Shown in pieces: positions 10,882 to 21,663 of a stretch of 35,425 nucleotides of DNA (its first letter is position 1; each line of letters begins with the position of its first letter). Made by a program: the position numbers and the translations under genes. Source of the stretch: Dinochytrium kinnereticum. Its lineage: Eukaryota > Chytridiomycota > Chytridiomycetes > Chytridiales > Chytridiaceae. Below the pieces are notes generated by a model, which saw nothing but the letters and a program-made list of their open reading frames with translations, did not search any database and was not told where the DNA came from. Location: the NCBI GenBank assembly GCA_027604005.1, contig JADGJT010000233.1:1-35425 (forward strand), given 5' to 3'.

Positions 10882-11042
10882 TAATCTGAGTTAAATGGCT
10901 GCCCCCTAATTCTACGCATTGTTAACTTAGTTCTGATAATCCATCCACCATAGTAATTCTTCATTTTTGGTTTTTATCTTGCATGTATTCCTCCTGAATA
11001 TCCGTCACATTCTTATTATTTATATTTATTTAATTATGGGTC

Positions 11043-11048
11043 AATAAA
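11043..11048 (+). terminator. AATAAA polyadenylation signal of the cyclin gene
   Basis: The hexamer sits about 160 nt after the cyclin stop and only 25 nt before the ERCC8-like start codon, so the cyclin 3' end and the start of the next transcription unit abut or overlap. Confidence 0.45.
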
Positions 11049-11073
11049 ATAGCTTTGCAATAAGAAGTAAACC

Positions 11074-13068
11074 ATGAAAAAAAACTCGTTTCTTAGTGCC
11101 TTGAATCACCGTGAAACTTTACTGAAGACCTCAAATGACTTCACCGCCTCCGCAGACTTCCCCGATGAGATCAGTCAAAGGAGGTTGGCATCTGTTGACA
11201 TATCAAACACCAGAACTGTAAAAAGATCTCGGGCGGGTCCTCCAAATGAGATTGCGATTGAGACGGCCGATGAAAGATTGTAAGCAGGATCATGTTTCTC
11301 AAGCTGCATCATTCAACAGGGAGCTTAGCTTGGTTGTTTACTACTTCTGGCTGGACTGTGCAGAATGGATACTTGTCTCTAATACGGAACTTTTGAAGCA
11401 TGCTCACAGGATTCACGGATTCCTCCATAAGAATCTTCGATCTGGCATCTCCAAACAGAGGAAAGAGGCTTCTGAAATGTGTGATCAAGCCAGTAGCCAC
11501 CATTAGAAGGTTGTTTTCATTTACTCTCCTTGTTGGTTTGCGAGATGCTCATTATTACCATTCATCCCTTCCTTAATCAGAAAAGAAGCTCATAACTTCA
11601 GCGTCACCTCAGTAGCGTGGTATCCCATAGATCCAGGACTATTTGTTTCAGGCTCCATGGATTCAACGATTCGCGTTTGGGATACCAATACCCTGGAGGT
11701 AAGGGAGTACCTCTTTCTTTGTCGCCTCCATTACTTACCTGGGATATGAATCGTAATCGCGCTGGTAGAATGTCTGCACATTTGACATCAGGGAAAAGGT
11801 CAATGCTCTAGCCTTTTCACCTATCGCAACTTCGCATTCCCTTTTAGCCGCCGCTACTCAAGCTTCTCATGTGAGATTATGCGATTTGAGGTCAGGAACT
11901 CTGTCAACGTCTTTTTCTGGGCACACCTCGTCTGTTCTTTCGTTGGCCTGGTCGCCTGTCGACGAAAATATATTTGTTTCTGGGAGGTAATTATTGTTAT
12001 GTGTTCTTCCGTCTTTGTTTGCCATTTTAATCAAATGTACATACTGCGATTCTAGTATGGATTCCACTATTCGTATCTGGGACTTTCGAAAGCACAAGAC
12101 ACCAATGATGACTCTTGATCCCCGCACTGCCCCTCAAGCGCTTTTATCAAACGCAACTGCTCAGACGATACATTTACAAAAGTCGAACAAACGTACAAGA
12201 GGGGAGAAGATGAAGCAGCCCTCGGAACCACTATCTTCAAGCGTAAGATCTGCTCCCGTCAATGGCTTGAGCTTTATACCTGGGACTCGTAGGCTAGTTT
12301 CAGCAGGGCATGATTGCCAGCTGCGACTCTGGGATACTTTGACTGGCGCGCATTTGCCTGTAAGAATTCACCTACTGTTCCTTTTATACTGTCATGAAAT
12401 TCTGCTTATGCTTCGGTAATCATCACCCATACATCAGACGACTTTACCGATGATTTTCGAAAATAAGAGTAATTCGTGCCTTCGCTTCAGCATTGCTAAA
12501 TTCCGTTCACGGTACCGCAGAGACAGCTTAATCGCTGCCGTTCCTTGCGATGATGAGAGAATCAGGCTGTATGATCTTACCACTGGAAATGCTATAAACG
12601 ATCTTATTTGTCATTGGGGCAGGGTGTCATGTGTTGCTGCACGGCTTTGTGCTCAGGTATGCATACCATGAAGGCGCACGTTATTCAAACACTTTTTAGG
12701 AGATTTATAGCGGAGGATGGGATGATGAGATACTTTGTTGGTCGCCCACATATATACCACAACCTATTGGATTAGAGCGGGCAAAGGTACCTTCTGAGGA
12801 CTTTTTTCTCGATAAAACTTGGCGTCTAAACAATATCTTAATGACATTCATCTTTTTTGATTCACAGGTATTCGCGGGTGAAGCGCTGCCCCAGCGGCCC
12901 ATCAACCCACAAAAGCGAAAGCCTCAACACCCTACTGAGTCTGAGAAAGGCCCGGCGTCCAGCTCAGCGCAAGCCGCGTACCAGCCCAACTTCTACAGCA
13001 CCGCAGAAAGTGCGCGTGTGGTGGAGGAGGATGACTTTGGGTGGAATGATCTTTCGCTATGGCTGTGA
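11074..13068 (+). CDS. ERCC8/CSA-like (yeast Rad28-like) WD40 protein
   Basis: Eight exons (11074-11279, 11399-11509, 11581-11698, 11769-11986, 12056-12359, 12438-12656, 12700-12786, 12868-13068) keep phase and give 487 aa. CSA-type marks run in order: IAIETADERF-MLTGFTDSS-IRIFDL near the N-terminus, AHNFSVTSVAWYP, SGSMDSTIRVWDTNTLE, VNALAFSP, HVRLCDLRSGT, SGHTSSVLSLAWSP, SGSMDSTIRIWDFR, VNGLSFIPGTRRLVSAGHDC, LRLWDTLTGAHLP, and YSGGWDDEILCWSP at the end. The acidic C-terminus with FGWNDLSLW recalls the CSA tail (EDAWSSSDEE). CSA is the substrate receptor of a CUL4-DDB1 ubiquitin ligase acting at stalled RNA polymerase II in transcription-coupled repair. Two near-identical blade motifs, SGSMDSTIR(V/I)WD, occur in exons 3 and 4/5. 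The first intron was placed by homology, joining Arg-Phe to the MLTG strand. Confidence 0.85.
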
Positions 13069-13160
13069 ATATGTGATTCTTGTCCCACCCCCTAATACAT
13101 TCAGAAATGAACCTGTGTGGGCAGGCACAAAAACAAAAGAATTCTTAATCAAAATCATCA

Positions 13161-15013
13161 ATGTCAGGACGGACTGGAAGGCGGAGGGGAGCCTGGACAC
13201 CAAAGCAGGTTGGTTTTGCCTGCGATCATCTGCACATCGACTAGAGGATTCTGGACCTTTCGTCGGCTGTCATTGAGAGCGACGTTTTCTCTATCAAAAA
13301 CCCCGCCTCATGTTCAAAATATTATGCTTGGCTTGACGACTTAATCAAACCCCCTTTACATACATTGTGCAATTTAAACTAGGTCGAAGGGGACGAGCTT
13401 GAGGCCTATTGCCTATTTTCTGCTCAGAAGGAGCTTAGCTCTTCGGCAGAGTTCACCGCTAAGCTGTTTCCCTTGGAGTTCCCGTTGGATTCAGAGGGTG
13501 GCGTTGACGGCGACTTGGATGAGATGCTCATGAAGCTGTCTGTGGATGATCGAGAGATCAGAGATTGTGCTATTCTACGGGCGGCCAGAATTTTGGCGGA
13601 TCGTGTTGTAACAGAAAAGAGCCAGCCAAGAAGATTGTCTTTAAGTAAGACTTTGGCCATCCCTTGTGTGGTTTTTATTTAATATTGGTAGCAGAGAATA
13701 TCTTCGGGTCGAAAAAAAAGGGAATATATGAAAGGGCCGAGGTGCTGCAGAGTATTGAAAGCGGTGTTTTGAGCTACATTTCATCAGAGGTCAAACCGGC
13801 TGAAAGGAGGTAGGCACAGCCCGCAGTCACTTTCCATCTTTTGGATCCGTCAGTCCGTATTAATGCTGTTTTCATTCCGTCAGCACCAAACCGTCGGCCT
13901 TTTCAGTTGATTCATATAGCTATCGTGGTCTGAAGCCTACAAATGAGGATCGTGTGATCAGCATACCGGACGCCTCGCTGCTCTTCGCTTCGCCAGAGAG
14001 TGAGAAATATGAAAAGATTGGCTTTTTCGGTGTATATGATGGGCATGGGGGTGAAACCTGTGCAGATTACGTTCGTGCTTACCTCCACATAAATGTGCTT
14101 CGCCACGAAAAGTTCTTTGAAGACATCCCACTGGCACTAAAGGAGGGTTTCTTGCGTACCAATGAGAACTTTCGCCGATGCTTGACGAGAGAGGTTGGAA
14201 AGTTTTTTAAGAATCTGTAGTGGTTTTTCTTCTGACTCTTGGCTTAACTAGTCCGAGAACTCAAACGCGGGATCCACTGCAACTGTAGGGATAATCAAAG
14301 GGAACGTTCTTTATTTGGCCTGGGCTGGTGATTCTCCGTCCTTTCTTTTAACGGACTCTGGGATCTCGTCTTTTCTTCTCAAGCCGCCCCATAGCGCAAG
14401 TGAAGCTTCGGAGCGCAGGCGCGTTGAAGCTTTGGGCGGTGTGTTCTTGAAAGACAACGATAGCTACCGTTTGAACGGAAGTCTTTCGGTAACCCGAAGC
14501 TTTGGAGACTTTAGGATCTCGTGCATGACCGCTGAGCCTGACATTATTTCCGTGCCACTTAATTCTTCATCCGAAACTCCGACAGATGCTGTAGCGGATG
14601 ATAAGAGATCTGATAAGAATCACAGCGCTGGCGCTGCTGGTCCTTACAGATACTTTGTCATCTCCTCAGATGGCTTAACGGATGTGATGAGCCCTGAGGA
14701 TGTTTGGAAAGCGATCAGAGTTAAGGAGGATCCGACCCTGGGAGATGTTCTTGGGACCCTTGGGTTCGATCAAGCGGATCAAGGGGGTGGATCGGACGAT
14801 GAGGACAACGAAAATGACGATTCAAACCCCTCCGTCGGGGGCGTAGATGGAGAGGGCGGGACCAATAAAAAGATTCCTGGTTACCCGGACCTAGCCACTC
14901 GAATTATCACGACTCCAGTCCCGATTGGGACTTGCGAGCACATTACTCAGGCTGCTGTCGACTTTAAGAACAGCATGGATAATGTTAGCATGGTTCTTGT
15001 GAAGTTCGTTTGA
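13161..15013 (+). CDS. PP2C (PPM-family) protein phosphatase
   Basis: Five exons (13161-13208, 13383-13644, 13695-13809, 13884-14193, 14252-15013) total 1,497 nt, in phase, 498 aa. PP2C motifs in order: NEDR, GFFGVYDGHGG (metal-binding Asp and Gly), AGSTATV, AGDSP, a RRRVEALGG helix, LNGSLSVTRSFGD, VISSDGLTDVMS, and DNVSMVLV at the C-terminus (last metal-binding Asp). It is therefore a Mg/Mn-dependent Ser/Thr phosphatase. Two points stand out: the usual GDSR is GDSP here, losing the phosphate-proximal Arg region consensus, and an acidic Gly/Asp insertion (DDEDNENDD region) sits between the SDG and DN motifs. The N-terminal ~230 residues before the domain are not recognised. The first exon (starting MSGRTGRRRG) is the least certain part, because the 174-bp first intron contains coding-looking sequence. 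It starts 92 bp after the ERCC8-like stop on the same strand. Confidence 0.85.
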
Positions 15014-15485
15014 TACATGATGGGTCTTGGTTTCACTACCCTTTCCAATCCGTTTTCCTTTATTTTTTGATTCACCCTCGTACTCTCTTTTAGTCTTTCT
15101 TTTTAAAGGACCTCCTTGAGTTTTCTGACTTCTTGTTTGTTTTGGATATTGATATCCGCCAAAGTGTTGTCACTACCTCCTTTTTTTTGGTCATTAGTGG
15201 GATGTTTTGGGACGTTTGCGATTGGGGATGATGAGTTTTTGCCTAAATTTTAAGGAATAAAAAGACTGGATCAAAGGCAACAATGGGTGTCGCCTGCCAT
15301 CAATCAAGGAGAGGGTGGCCTTTGTGCTGGGCTTGAAGACACCGATGCCAGTCAAATGACTTAAACTCGGTCGCATCCTTAGTAAAGTTTGGGGATTCTA
15401 CTCCTAAGGCATTCGTTGGTTCAGCTTTACCGAAGAGGTGCTGGGCGTCTCTTCAGAGTTCAAAGCATTGATATATGTTACATTC
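15014..15485. other. Intergenic region
   Basis: 3' flank of the PP2C gene (AATAAA at 15256-15261) and promoter of the Ser-rich gene. T-rich stretch at 15060-15190. No exon or RNA gene seen. Confidence 0.5.
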
Positions 15486-17833
15486 ATGCATCGAAGAAGC
15501 AGAGTAAGTTGGCGGTTTGATGTTTTGCAGTTTAGCCCAGTAGTTAAAAGCCTCCTGACCTGCAGGACACGAAACCTTCGGTTGGCAAAGAGCTGGTCGA
15601 TGCAAACATTGGGCTTCAAGAACCCCGAAGGAGTGTCGAAAGCGGTGGAAAGGGAGACGCTTACGTAGGATCCAACGGAAATCACTGTCTAGAGCCATCA
15701 GCACCTAGACGTTCCTCATCCGGAGCCAGCAGCCTCTTTCCATCGGAAACAACCAGCAGCATTCAACATGGAACCGACGCGTCCGTCGCTGAGGTAGATG
15801 CCGTTTCAGCTGGTTCATATCTGGATCCGTTGGCGAGGAGCCCAAGACTGAGACGCGTCCACCAGCCCAGAGTACCTGACAATCCTTCAAATTGGAACAC
15901 CCCAGCCCATGTAGAGATCCCAGTGTTCATGCCCAGACCACTTGCCATCTCAGCCCATAGCGTGGAAGAAAGATTGAGGCTTTTTGAAATATCAAACGCT
16001 TCGGGAAGGATCGACACTGACTCCGTCGGACTTGCTGCGGGAAACGGACAGGCTCTGGAGGAATGTCCTAGAGGATATCGTCTTGTTGAGCATTTGGAAA
16101 AGTGGGCAAACTCGTCACCCTCACAACAGGAATTGTGCATTATCGAAGGAGCCGGGTCGCCTGGGAACACTGTAGATAGTGCAATAGGGTCCAGTTACGA
16201 AAATATGTCGCCATTTCACGCTAGCGACTCTGGGCCTTTGAATTGTTGGGACAATAATGAGGCGTCCCGACAGGTTACTCTTAAGAGAATCACGACACCG
16301 ACAGTTTTTGTTCAGGTTCCTTTTGATGATCAAGAGCAAGTCCGGGCTCCTGAGCCGAAGAAGACGGAAAGCATCGCTGCGATTGATTCTGACGTCAACA
16401 GCAGGGGAAAGCAGAGGCGCGCTAGGCCCGTAACTTGGTCGGCTGGATCAGGGCATGTCGATTACCTTCAGTCGAGGCAGCTATCACAGTCAGAGTTGAG
16501 CGACAGTGATGTCCCCTCATTGACGCTAAACAAGAGGGGGTTCGCATCCTCGGCACCAACTCTAAATTCCTCACCTCATAGCCCCTCTTGCAGCAGATCT
16601 AGAAGCAGGAGCGATCAGAGGTCCGCATCTCTTCCGACCCCAATCATCGTCAGCACAAACTTTGGCAGTATGGTTATTGGCGCCGGAAGCGAAGAAGAAG
16701 ACGATGAGGAAGGCGTCGAGGGCAGCGCGGGGGGAGATCACAGCGACGATAAGGGTCGGAGTTGCGAACGTGACAGTTATGATGGGAGATCTGACGATTC
16801 AGTGTCAGAGTTTGGCGGGATGCTGAGAAGAGAACCATCGCCCGTAGGATCATTCAATGTTGGGAGCAGAAGTGAGGTTCCGACGCGACCACTAAGTCCT
16901 TGCAGCGATGCGAGCTCAAAGGTTTCTCTTGGTCGCATGCAGACAAGGCTGACAGAGTCCCCCTTGCCTAAAGAAATGGACTTGTTCTTTAGAGAGCTTG
17001 AGGATATGCTCGACGATGCAAACCGTCATTCTCCTAGTGCCTCCTCATGCTCCACGACGGCATCAACACCTTGCCTTTCATCAACTTCACAAAATCCATT
17101 GGTCCGTCAGGTAGAGCAGCAATCCTCTTTCATACCAAGAGCTTGGTCGTTACCACATGGAGAACTACATCGTCGCTACCACTCTCCATGGTTGAATCCG
17201 AACCAGCCTCCCTCACCTGCTATGTCGGTAGGTCGGTCACGGGAGGCCAGTGCGTCTTTTAAGTCGGGGAGCAGGGACTTTCTCAAGGTTTACCCTAGTG
17301 ATGGATCCGACCGGAACGAGACTTGTCCCTGGGAGTCTCTTGAATCCATCACAAGCAAAGACATTCATGAGGACAATAAAGGGGTATCGCGATCTTTACC
17401 GTCTCTTGCTGCCAGGAGGGATGGGGGTGGATCGAATGGGCAGCTTAGTGAGCGCGGCTTACCAAGTCGGGAAAACTCGAGGTCGAAGGACAAGAGATCC
17501 ACTTCATCGAGCTTAGATAAACTCAATCTATTGGCAGGACTGTCATGCCCTCGAAGCTCCACAGTGCCTTACGGCTTGAATGTAGAACACCAAGCCAATG
17601 AGGCGGATATTAAGACAGCTAAAGTACCTTACGAAAAAGCAGGTCCCGACAGCGCGTATAGCAGCGCGGGGTCTGAGCTGGCTATTGAAAAGAGGCATTT
17701 TGAGGATTCTAGCCAGCCTGAGACAGAATCTGAGTTTGCCGAGGTTGCGGTAGAGGGATTGGAACCTCTAAAAAGAGAAGGCTCACTCAAAACAGCGTGG
17801 AAGTCTATGCGCAATTCTATATTTAGGGTTTAA
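15486..17833 (+). CDS. Large Ser-rich, mostly disordered protein, no recognised domain
   Basis: A tiny first exon (15486-15503, MHRRSR) splices to one long exon (15566-17833), giving 761 aa. The long exon has no in-frame ATG for its first ~120 codons although the frame is open and protein-like from 15546, so the upstream exon with a good donor (AGA/gtaagt) and acceptor (tgcag) explains the start. Composition is dominated by Ser, with many SP and RS pairs, an acidic run (GSEEEDDEEGVEG, near residue 370) and a predicted helix PKEMDLFFRELEDMLDD. The C-terminus SLKTAWKSMRNSIFRV is basic and amphipathic. No transmembrane segment or catalytic motif is visible. The Ser/Thr-Pro content suggests a phosphorylated scaffold or regulator, which is inference only. 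The gene ends 78 bp before the convergent VOC gene. Confidence 0.7.
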
Positions 17834-17911
17834 ACTTTCATGACTGGCTAGCATAGAAGAGGGATGTGATTTCACAGTCTCCTCCCCCATTTTTTCTGTA
17901 ATATACACAAA

Positions 17912-20001
17912 TTACCATTTCATAGACGCGCTCTTCGCTCGATCTGCAGTGGTAATTCGATCCCCTTTTCTAGGGCTACCCGTTCTGCTCTCTACCTCCC
18001 CGTTTGCGTCATCTGAAGGCCTCCGAGCCCGCTGCATCTTAAACTTAATCGTCTTAGGCTGCTGTTGCCCCATATCCCCAATGCTCTGATTTGATCCCCC
18101 TTCTCGACTGGTCTTGAAGGCTTCGCCATTATTTGGCTTTGGCGAAGGCTGGGAGGTAGGCAGGCTTCTAAGGTTGATAGCACCTTCTGAGAGCACTTTT
18201 GCTTGCCCTTTAAGGTAGTTCGTGTCGATCTCCATTCCTCTACTACTAGTGCGAGATTCTGACAGGTGCTCAAAGACGTGGCGGCGGATCTTGTTGGAGT
18301 TCTGGACGGCATTTGTCTCACCATCTTTTATGTTATCCGCAGGTTCCAGTGAGCGTGGATTGAAGAGTTCAATCGGAATGGTGCTAGTCTTTTCTCGGAA
18401 ACAGCAATATTGACCTATGCCCGAGATCCTTACTCGCCCAGTTTCCCATTGAACCTCATTTGCTTTATCCCATTCCCATCTCTTAATGATTGAGTCTAAA
18501 TTGGAAACTTCAAATCCTATGGAGGAGATTAGCGAGTTACTTCTTCTTTTTTTTTTTAGGGGGTTGAAAAATAAGAAATAAACGAACCGATCGCAATTAA
18601 AGATGAGTTGGACCTGTCCGCCAGAATAGCGGCGCCATCTTCTTTTGCTGTTTCCGAAAGGCAAAGAGTTGTTGCATGCACTCGGCTATCATTTCCAAGC
18701 CAAAAGTATTTTGTTTTTGAAAGGCCTAATGGGTGTTGCGTGACACTTAGCAATAGAAGAAAGAGAAGGGAAAAAATGACCCTTGAGTCATAAGAACGGA
18801 AAATGAGAATGTTGCCTACCGATTGCAAACTCCTCCGAATCTACAAGTCTGAATCCCTATATTAAATCAAAATTAAACAGACAGACCTTTCACAGCAAAG
18901 TAAATGGGATAACTTATCGATGCAACCAGACCTGTAGATTAAACGACTGGTCGACAGCAGTTCCAGGCTTCTTTCCTCTTCCGAACTTTGATCGGCCATC
19001 TCCCATGCCTTTCTTTTGACCCTTACCTTCAACAACGGCCGCATACGAGAAAAATCTTTCGTAACTTCGAACGACAATATCGGATTGATTGATGGGAAGT
19101 GTGTAGTAGCCTAGCTTAGCAAACCATTGCTTCTTCGCCGCCGGGTTTTCTTCAAGCTGAAGATCTGAGAGTTCCGCGAGCCTGACTTCTAACGTATTCG
19201 GGTCTCTTACGACTGCAATCTTCATATCAAAGAAATCGGTAGGCTGCACTATGATCTCAACCCCTACGATTCTGTGCTCAGTTTTAGTAATTAGAGAAGC
19301 TGCGAACCTTTTGCTTGAAGCCTCTTGATCAACCGTGATAAAAAATGCACGTATATGACCAAGTATTCTCCATTCCGGGTTGCCGCTCCCTTCTGGACTC
19401 CTGAAACTTTTCCTCCGTGAATCTTCATCGCATTTGAGTTGGCCCTGTCCGCAGCGCCTACTTTATCCATTACCGCTATTTTCATATCCTTTTCACTTTC
19501 CAAACTTGAATCAGAAGGCTAGAAAAAATCTTTAGGAATCCATGGTCATATCGATTATAGAAGTACCCCGCCTTCCATATGCTCAAAAAAAAGTTGAAAG
19601 GTCTGATCATTAACCTCTCCCGAAGGGACTTGAAACGACATGCTAAATGTCGTCTTGAAAGTAGCATCTGCAGCCTTGACTTCTTCTGAACCTGACTCTG
19701 GCGCAGCAGCCACATCCGCTTTGAATTCAGTTGGCTTGACACCCGCACCTGGAGGCTGGCTGGTTTGCTTTGACGCCTCCTGTTTCTCCTGATTCTTAGC
19801 CGTAGGCTTCTTCTCACCCGATTTCGAGGACGTCGGCAGCTCGACCTGCTGCCTCACCTGCCAGTCGAGATTCATCCCAAGTAACTGGTAGAATTCCTGC
19901 GTCTTCTTCACATCTTGACAAGCGAACTTGAGGTACTTGAAGATGAACGGGTCTCGCTGAGGGGTTGGTGCGGATGAAGCAGGGACTTTGGTCTTTGGCA
20001 T
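17912..20001 (-). CDS. Two-module glyoxalase/VOC-superfamily protein with long C-terminal tail
   Basis: Six exons (20001-19567, 19518-19308, 19263-18932, 18856-18820, 18725-18588, 18516-17912) keep phase and give 585 aa. The N-terminus FIFKYLKFACQDVKKTQEFYQLLGMNLDW is a typical VOC first strand and helix. SRLIKRLQAKGVEIIVQP ... DMKIAVVRDPNTLEVRLAEL is the matching VOC end (DP-N-x-hEhxL). A second VOC half follows, WFAKLGYYTLP ... IVVRSYERFF, and KTKYFWLGNDSRVHATTLCL to IGFEVSNLDSIIKRW. The tandem arrangement resembles GLOD4-type proteins. Residues ~65-105 are a Lys/Gln/Pro-rich insertion inside module one, and the last ~150 residues are a Ser/Arg-rich disordered tail not found in the family. 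VOC folds bind a divalent metal and act as glyoxalases, dioxygenases or resistance proteins. The metal ligands are not certain here, so activity is unknown. Confidence 0.7.
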
Positions 20002-20081
20002 GACAATTCTAGTAGTGAGGTTGCACGATCTTCGCAAATCGGAGTTTCGCAGTTTTGGGTTTGGGCTGGGAACAGAATTGT
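20002..20081. promoter_or_regulatory. Shared divergent promoter, VOC / membrane protein genes
   Basis: 80 bp separate the VOC start (20001, minus) from the proposed start of the next gene (20082, plus). A bidirectional promoter is likely if the second gene model is right. Confidence 0.35.
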
Positions 20082-21002
20082 ATGTTCCAAGTCCGACAGA
20101 GTCGTCGGCGTTTATTCAGCCTTTGGGCGCCCTCCCGCGGTCAACTCATCCAGTAGTGACTCCGACTGCAAGGACAATAAAGTAAACATATTTCTCACCA
20201 AAGCTCTCCCACCCCCAGTGCGAGGAGACTGACTGCTGTGTTGGATCCCATCGTGCATCAACCTTATCAGCCATCTGTGCAGCATCAAGTAGGTCCACTG
20301 ATTCTGCATTTTCTCGCTAATGAAACCAACCATCATATCAGCCCTTTTCTGTTTAAACTGAAAGCTGAACATCAACCAGCCATGGTCTCCTTTCATCTCC
20401 TTGAGCGAGGATTGATCTACTTTACCATACAAGGCACCAATTTTCTCCCTCTCCTCAAGCACGGCATGGATGTCTACTTTTTCAAGCGCTTCCAGTTCCA
20501 GAACGGCGTCGGAGAGGCCTGTCAGTATCAGATCTTCCCCCTGGTCTGCTATGACGCCTTTGGGAAAGACTGGACTATCTTTACTGAAGTGGGATGCGAG
20601 AACATCATTGTTCTTCTCACCATCATCCTGATATCCTTCCATACCCTCCTGGCCTTCTACCACATCTTCTTCAACTGCAAGGGCAAGAACGAGTTTTTGG
20701 CTGGTGCTGAGGACGGATGTTGTGGGGCTGCTGCTGTTTTTTTGTCCCTTGGGGCTTACGATGCTGATGTGGAAGGGCAGAGAAAGTCAGCATTCAAGTG
20801 GAGGAGGGGAACGAGGTTCGTGACGGGAGCGTTTCAGATTGCCATCATTGTCGCTGCTGCCGCTGCCATTCGGATTGTGACAACAGACGGGGCTTTGGAC
20901 CAGCAGAGAAGCAGTTTGTTTGTGTTGCTACCTTGTTTAACACTCAACATCTACAACATGATCGAGAACATATTTGAAGGGATGCGCTTTATCTTGGATT
21001 GA
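20082..21002 (+). CDS. Putative small multi-pass membrane protein, unrecognised
   Basis: Exon 1 (20082-20152) and exon 2 (20219-21002), joined across a 66-nt GT..AG intron, give 284 aa in phase. Hydrophobic stretches that could span a membrane are IIVLLTIILISFHTLLAFY, GAFQIAIIVAAAAAIRIV and SLFVLLPCLTLNIYNMI. Between the first two lies a Cys/Gly-rich loop (FFNCKGKNEFLAGAEDGCC). The N-terminal half is less certain: a good GT..AG pair at ~20290-20344 would be an intron but breaks the frame, so I read through it. An open frame on the opposite strand (20663-20112) is probably its shadow. No family match comes to mind. AATAAA at 21030-21035 supports plus-strand transcription. Confidence 0.5.
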
Positions 21003-21140
21003 GGCCTCGGAACCAAGCCTAACACTGCAAATAAAACTGTGCTTATGTATATGAATTTAGGAGTGTATCATACTGAAATTGAGGAACAGCATTAAAACAC
21101 ATTCAAGCCTAACATTAGGCACCTATCTGGATCAAGCAGT
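21003..21140. other. Intergenic 3' flank
   Basis: 3' flank of the membrane protein gene, with AATAAA at 21030-21035. Composition turns AT-rich here. No exon seen. Confidence 0.5.
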
Positions 21141-21454
21141 TATTGTTCACGAATGGTTGATGAAGTCAGGAATGTCTTGCCCAAATAATTTGAGAGCCAG
21201 GCAACCCGTGTGAGTATATCTTAATTTAAAGTGCAAGGAATGCTGGCTGGAAAATGAGATAAGGAATATGTCGCGTCGTTTACGTATGAGATGTCACTGT
21301 GCCAGATTCTCCCATCCATCATTTCACTTTCAACTTTCAAAACCCTTTCTTTACCTGGTTAATCAAATATTATCCCACTTACAAAGCCTCTTCGAACTTT
21401 TGGCATTGCAAAATAGAAATATTGCCAGCCCAATTCGTCCTTGTTCATTGAAAA
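21141..21454 (-). pseudogene. Decayed partial copy of the IFT140 3' end
   Basis: Three stretches match the intact IFT140 gene in the same order and strand. 21141-21180 matches 26131-26170 at 33 of 40 positions without gaps (3' flank). 21266-21330 matches about 26276-26340 (the final exon; 22 of 28 identical in its best part). 21384-21454 matches about 27426-27497 (an internal TPR-region exon plus the start of its intron). On the minus strand the last exon reads like [15 protein letters not shown] but with substitutions and without the stop, and the internal segment has frame-breaking changes. The ~1.0 kb between these parts in the intact gene is missing. An intron-like remnant is retained, so this is a DNA-level duplicate, not a retrocopy. 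It is too short and broken to encode anything. Confidence 0.75.
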
Positions 21455-21663
21455 CACAGACAGAAGGTGACAGATTAAAGGGTTTTAAAAAACCACTGGG
21501 TCGACTGTAAAGCGACTTAATAATGTAAGTGCAGTTTGTGGGAATGTTGACTAATATTTTTTAAGCGGTTTATATAATGGCTGCACAACGTATTGGATAC
21601 TCTAGCTCAATTATATGCCACTTTCACGTTTCTGATTAACTGTATTTCAAACAAAGAACGTGA

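Noticed and set aside
15438..15668. 76-aa open frame before the Ser-rich gene
   Set aside because: Reading it through would skip the clear donor after MHRRSR and end in a stop; the spliced model connects to the long open exon in phase.
20112..20663. 183-aa minus-strand open frame
   Set aside because: It has no family resemblance and is opposite the hydrophobic plus-strand frame, which has a downstream AATAAA and plausible membrane segments.
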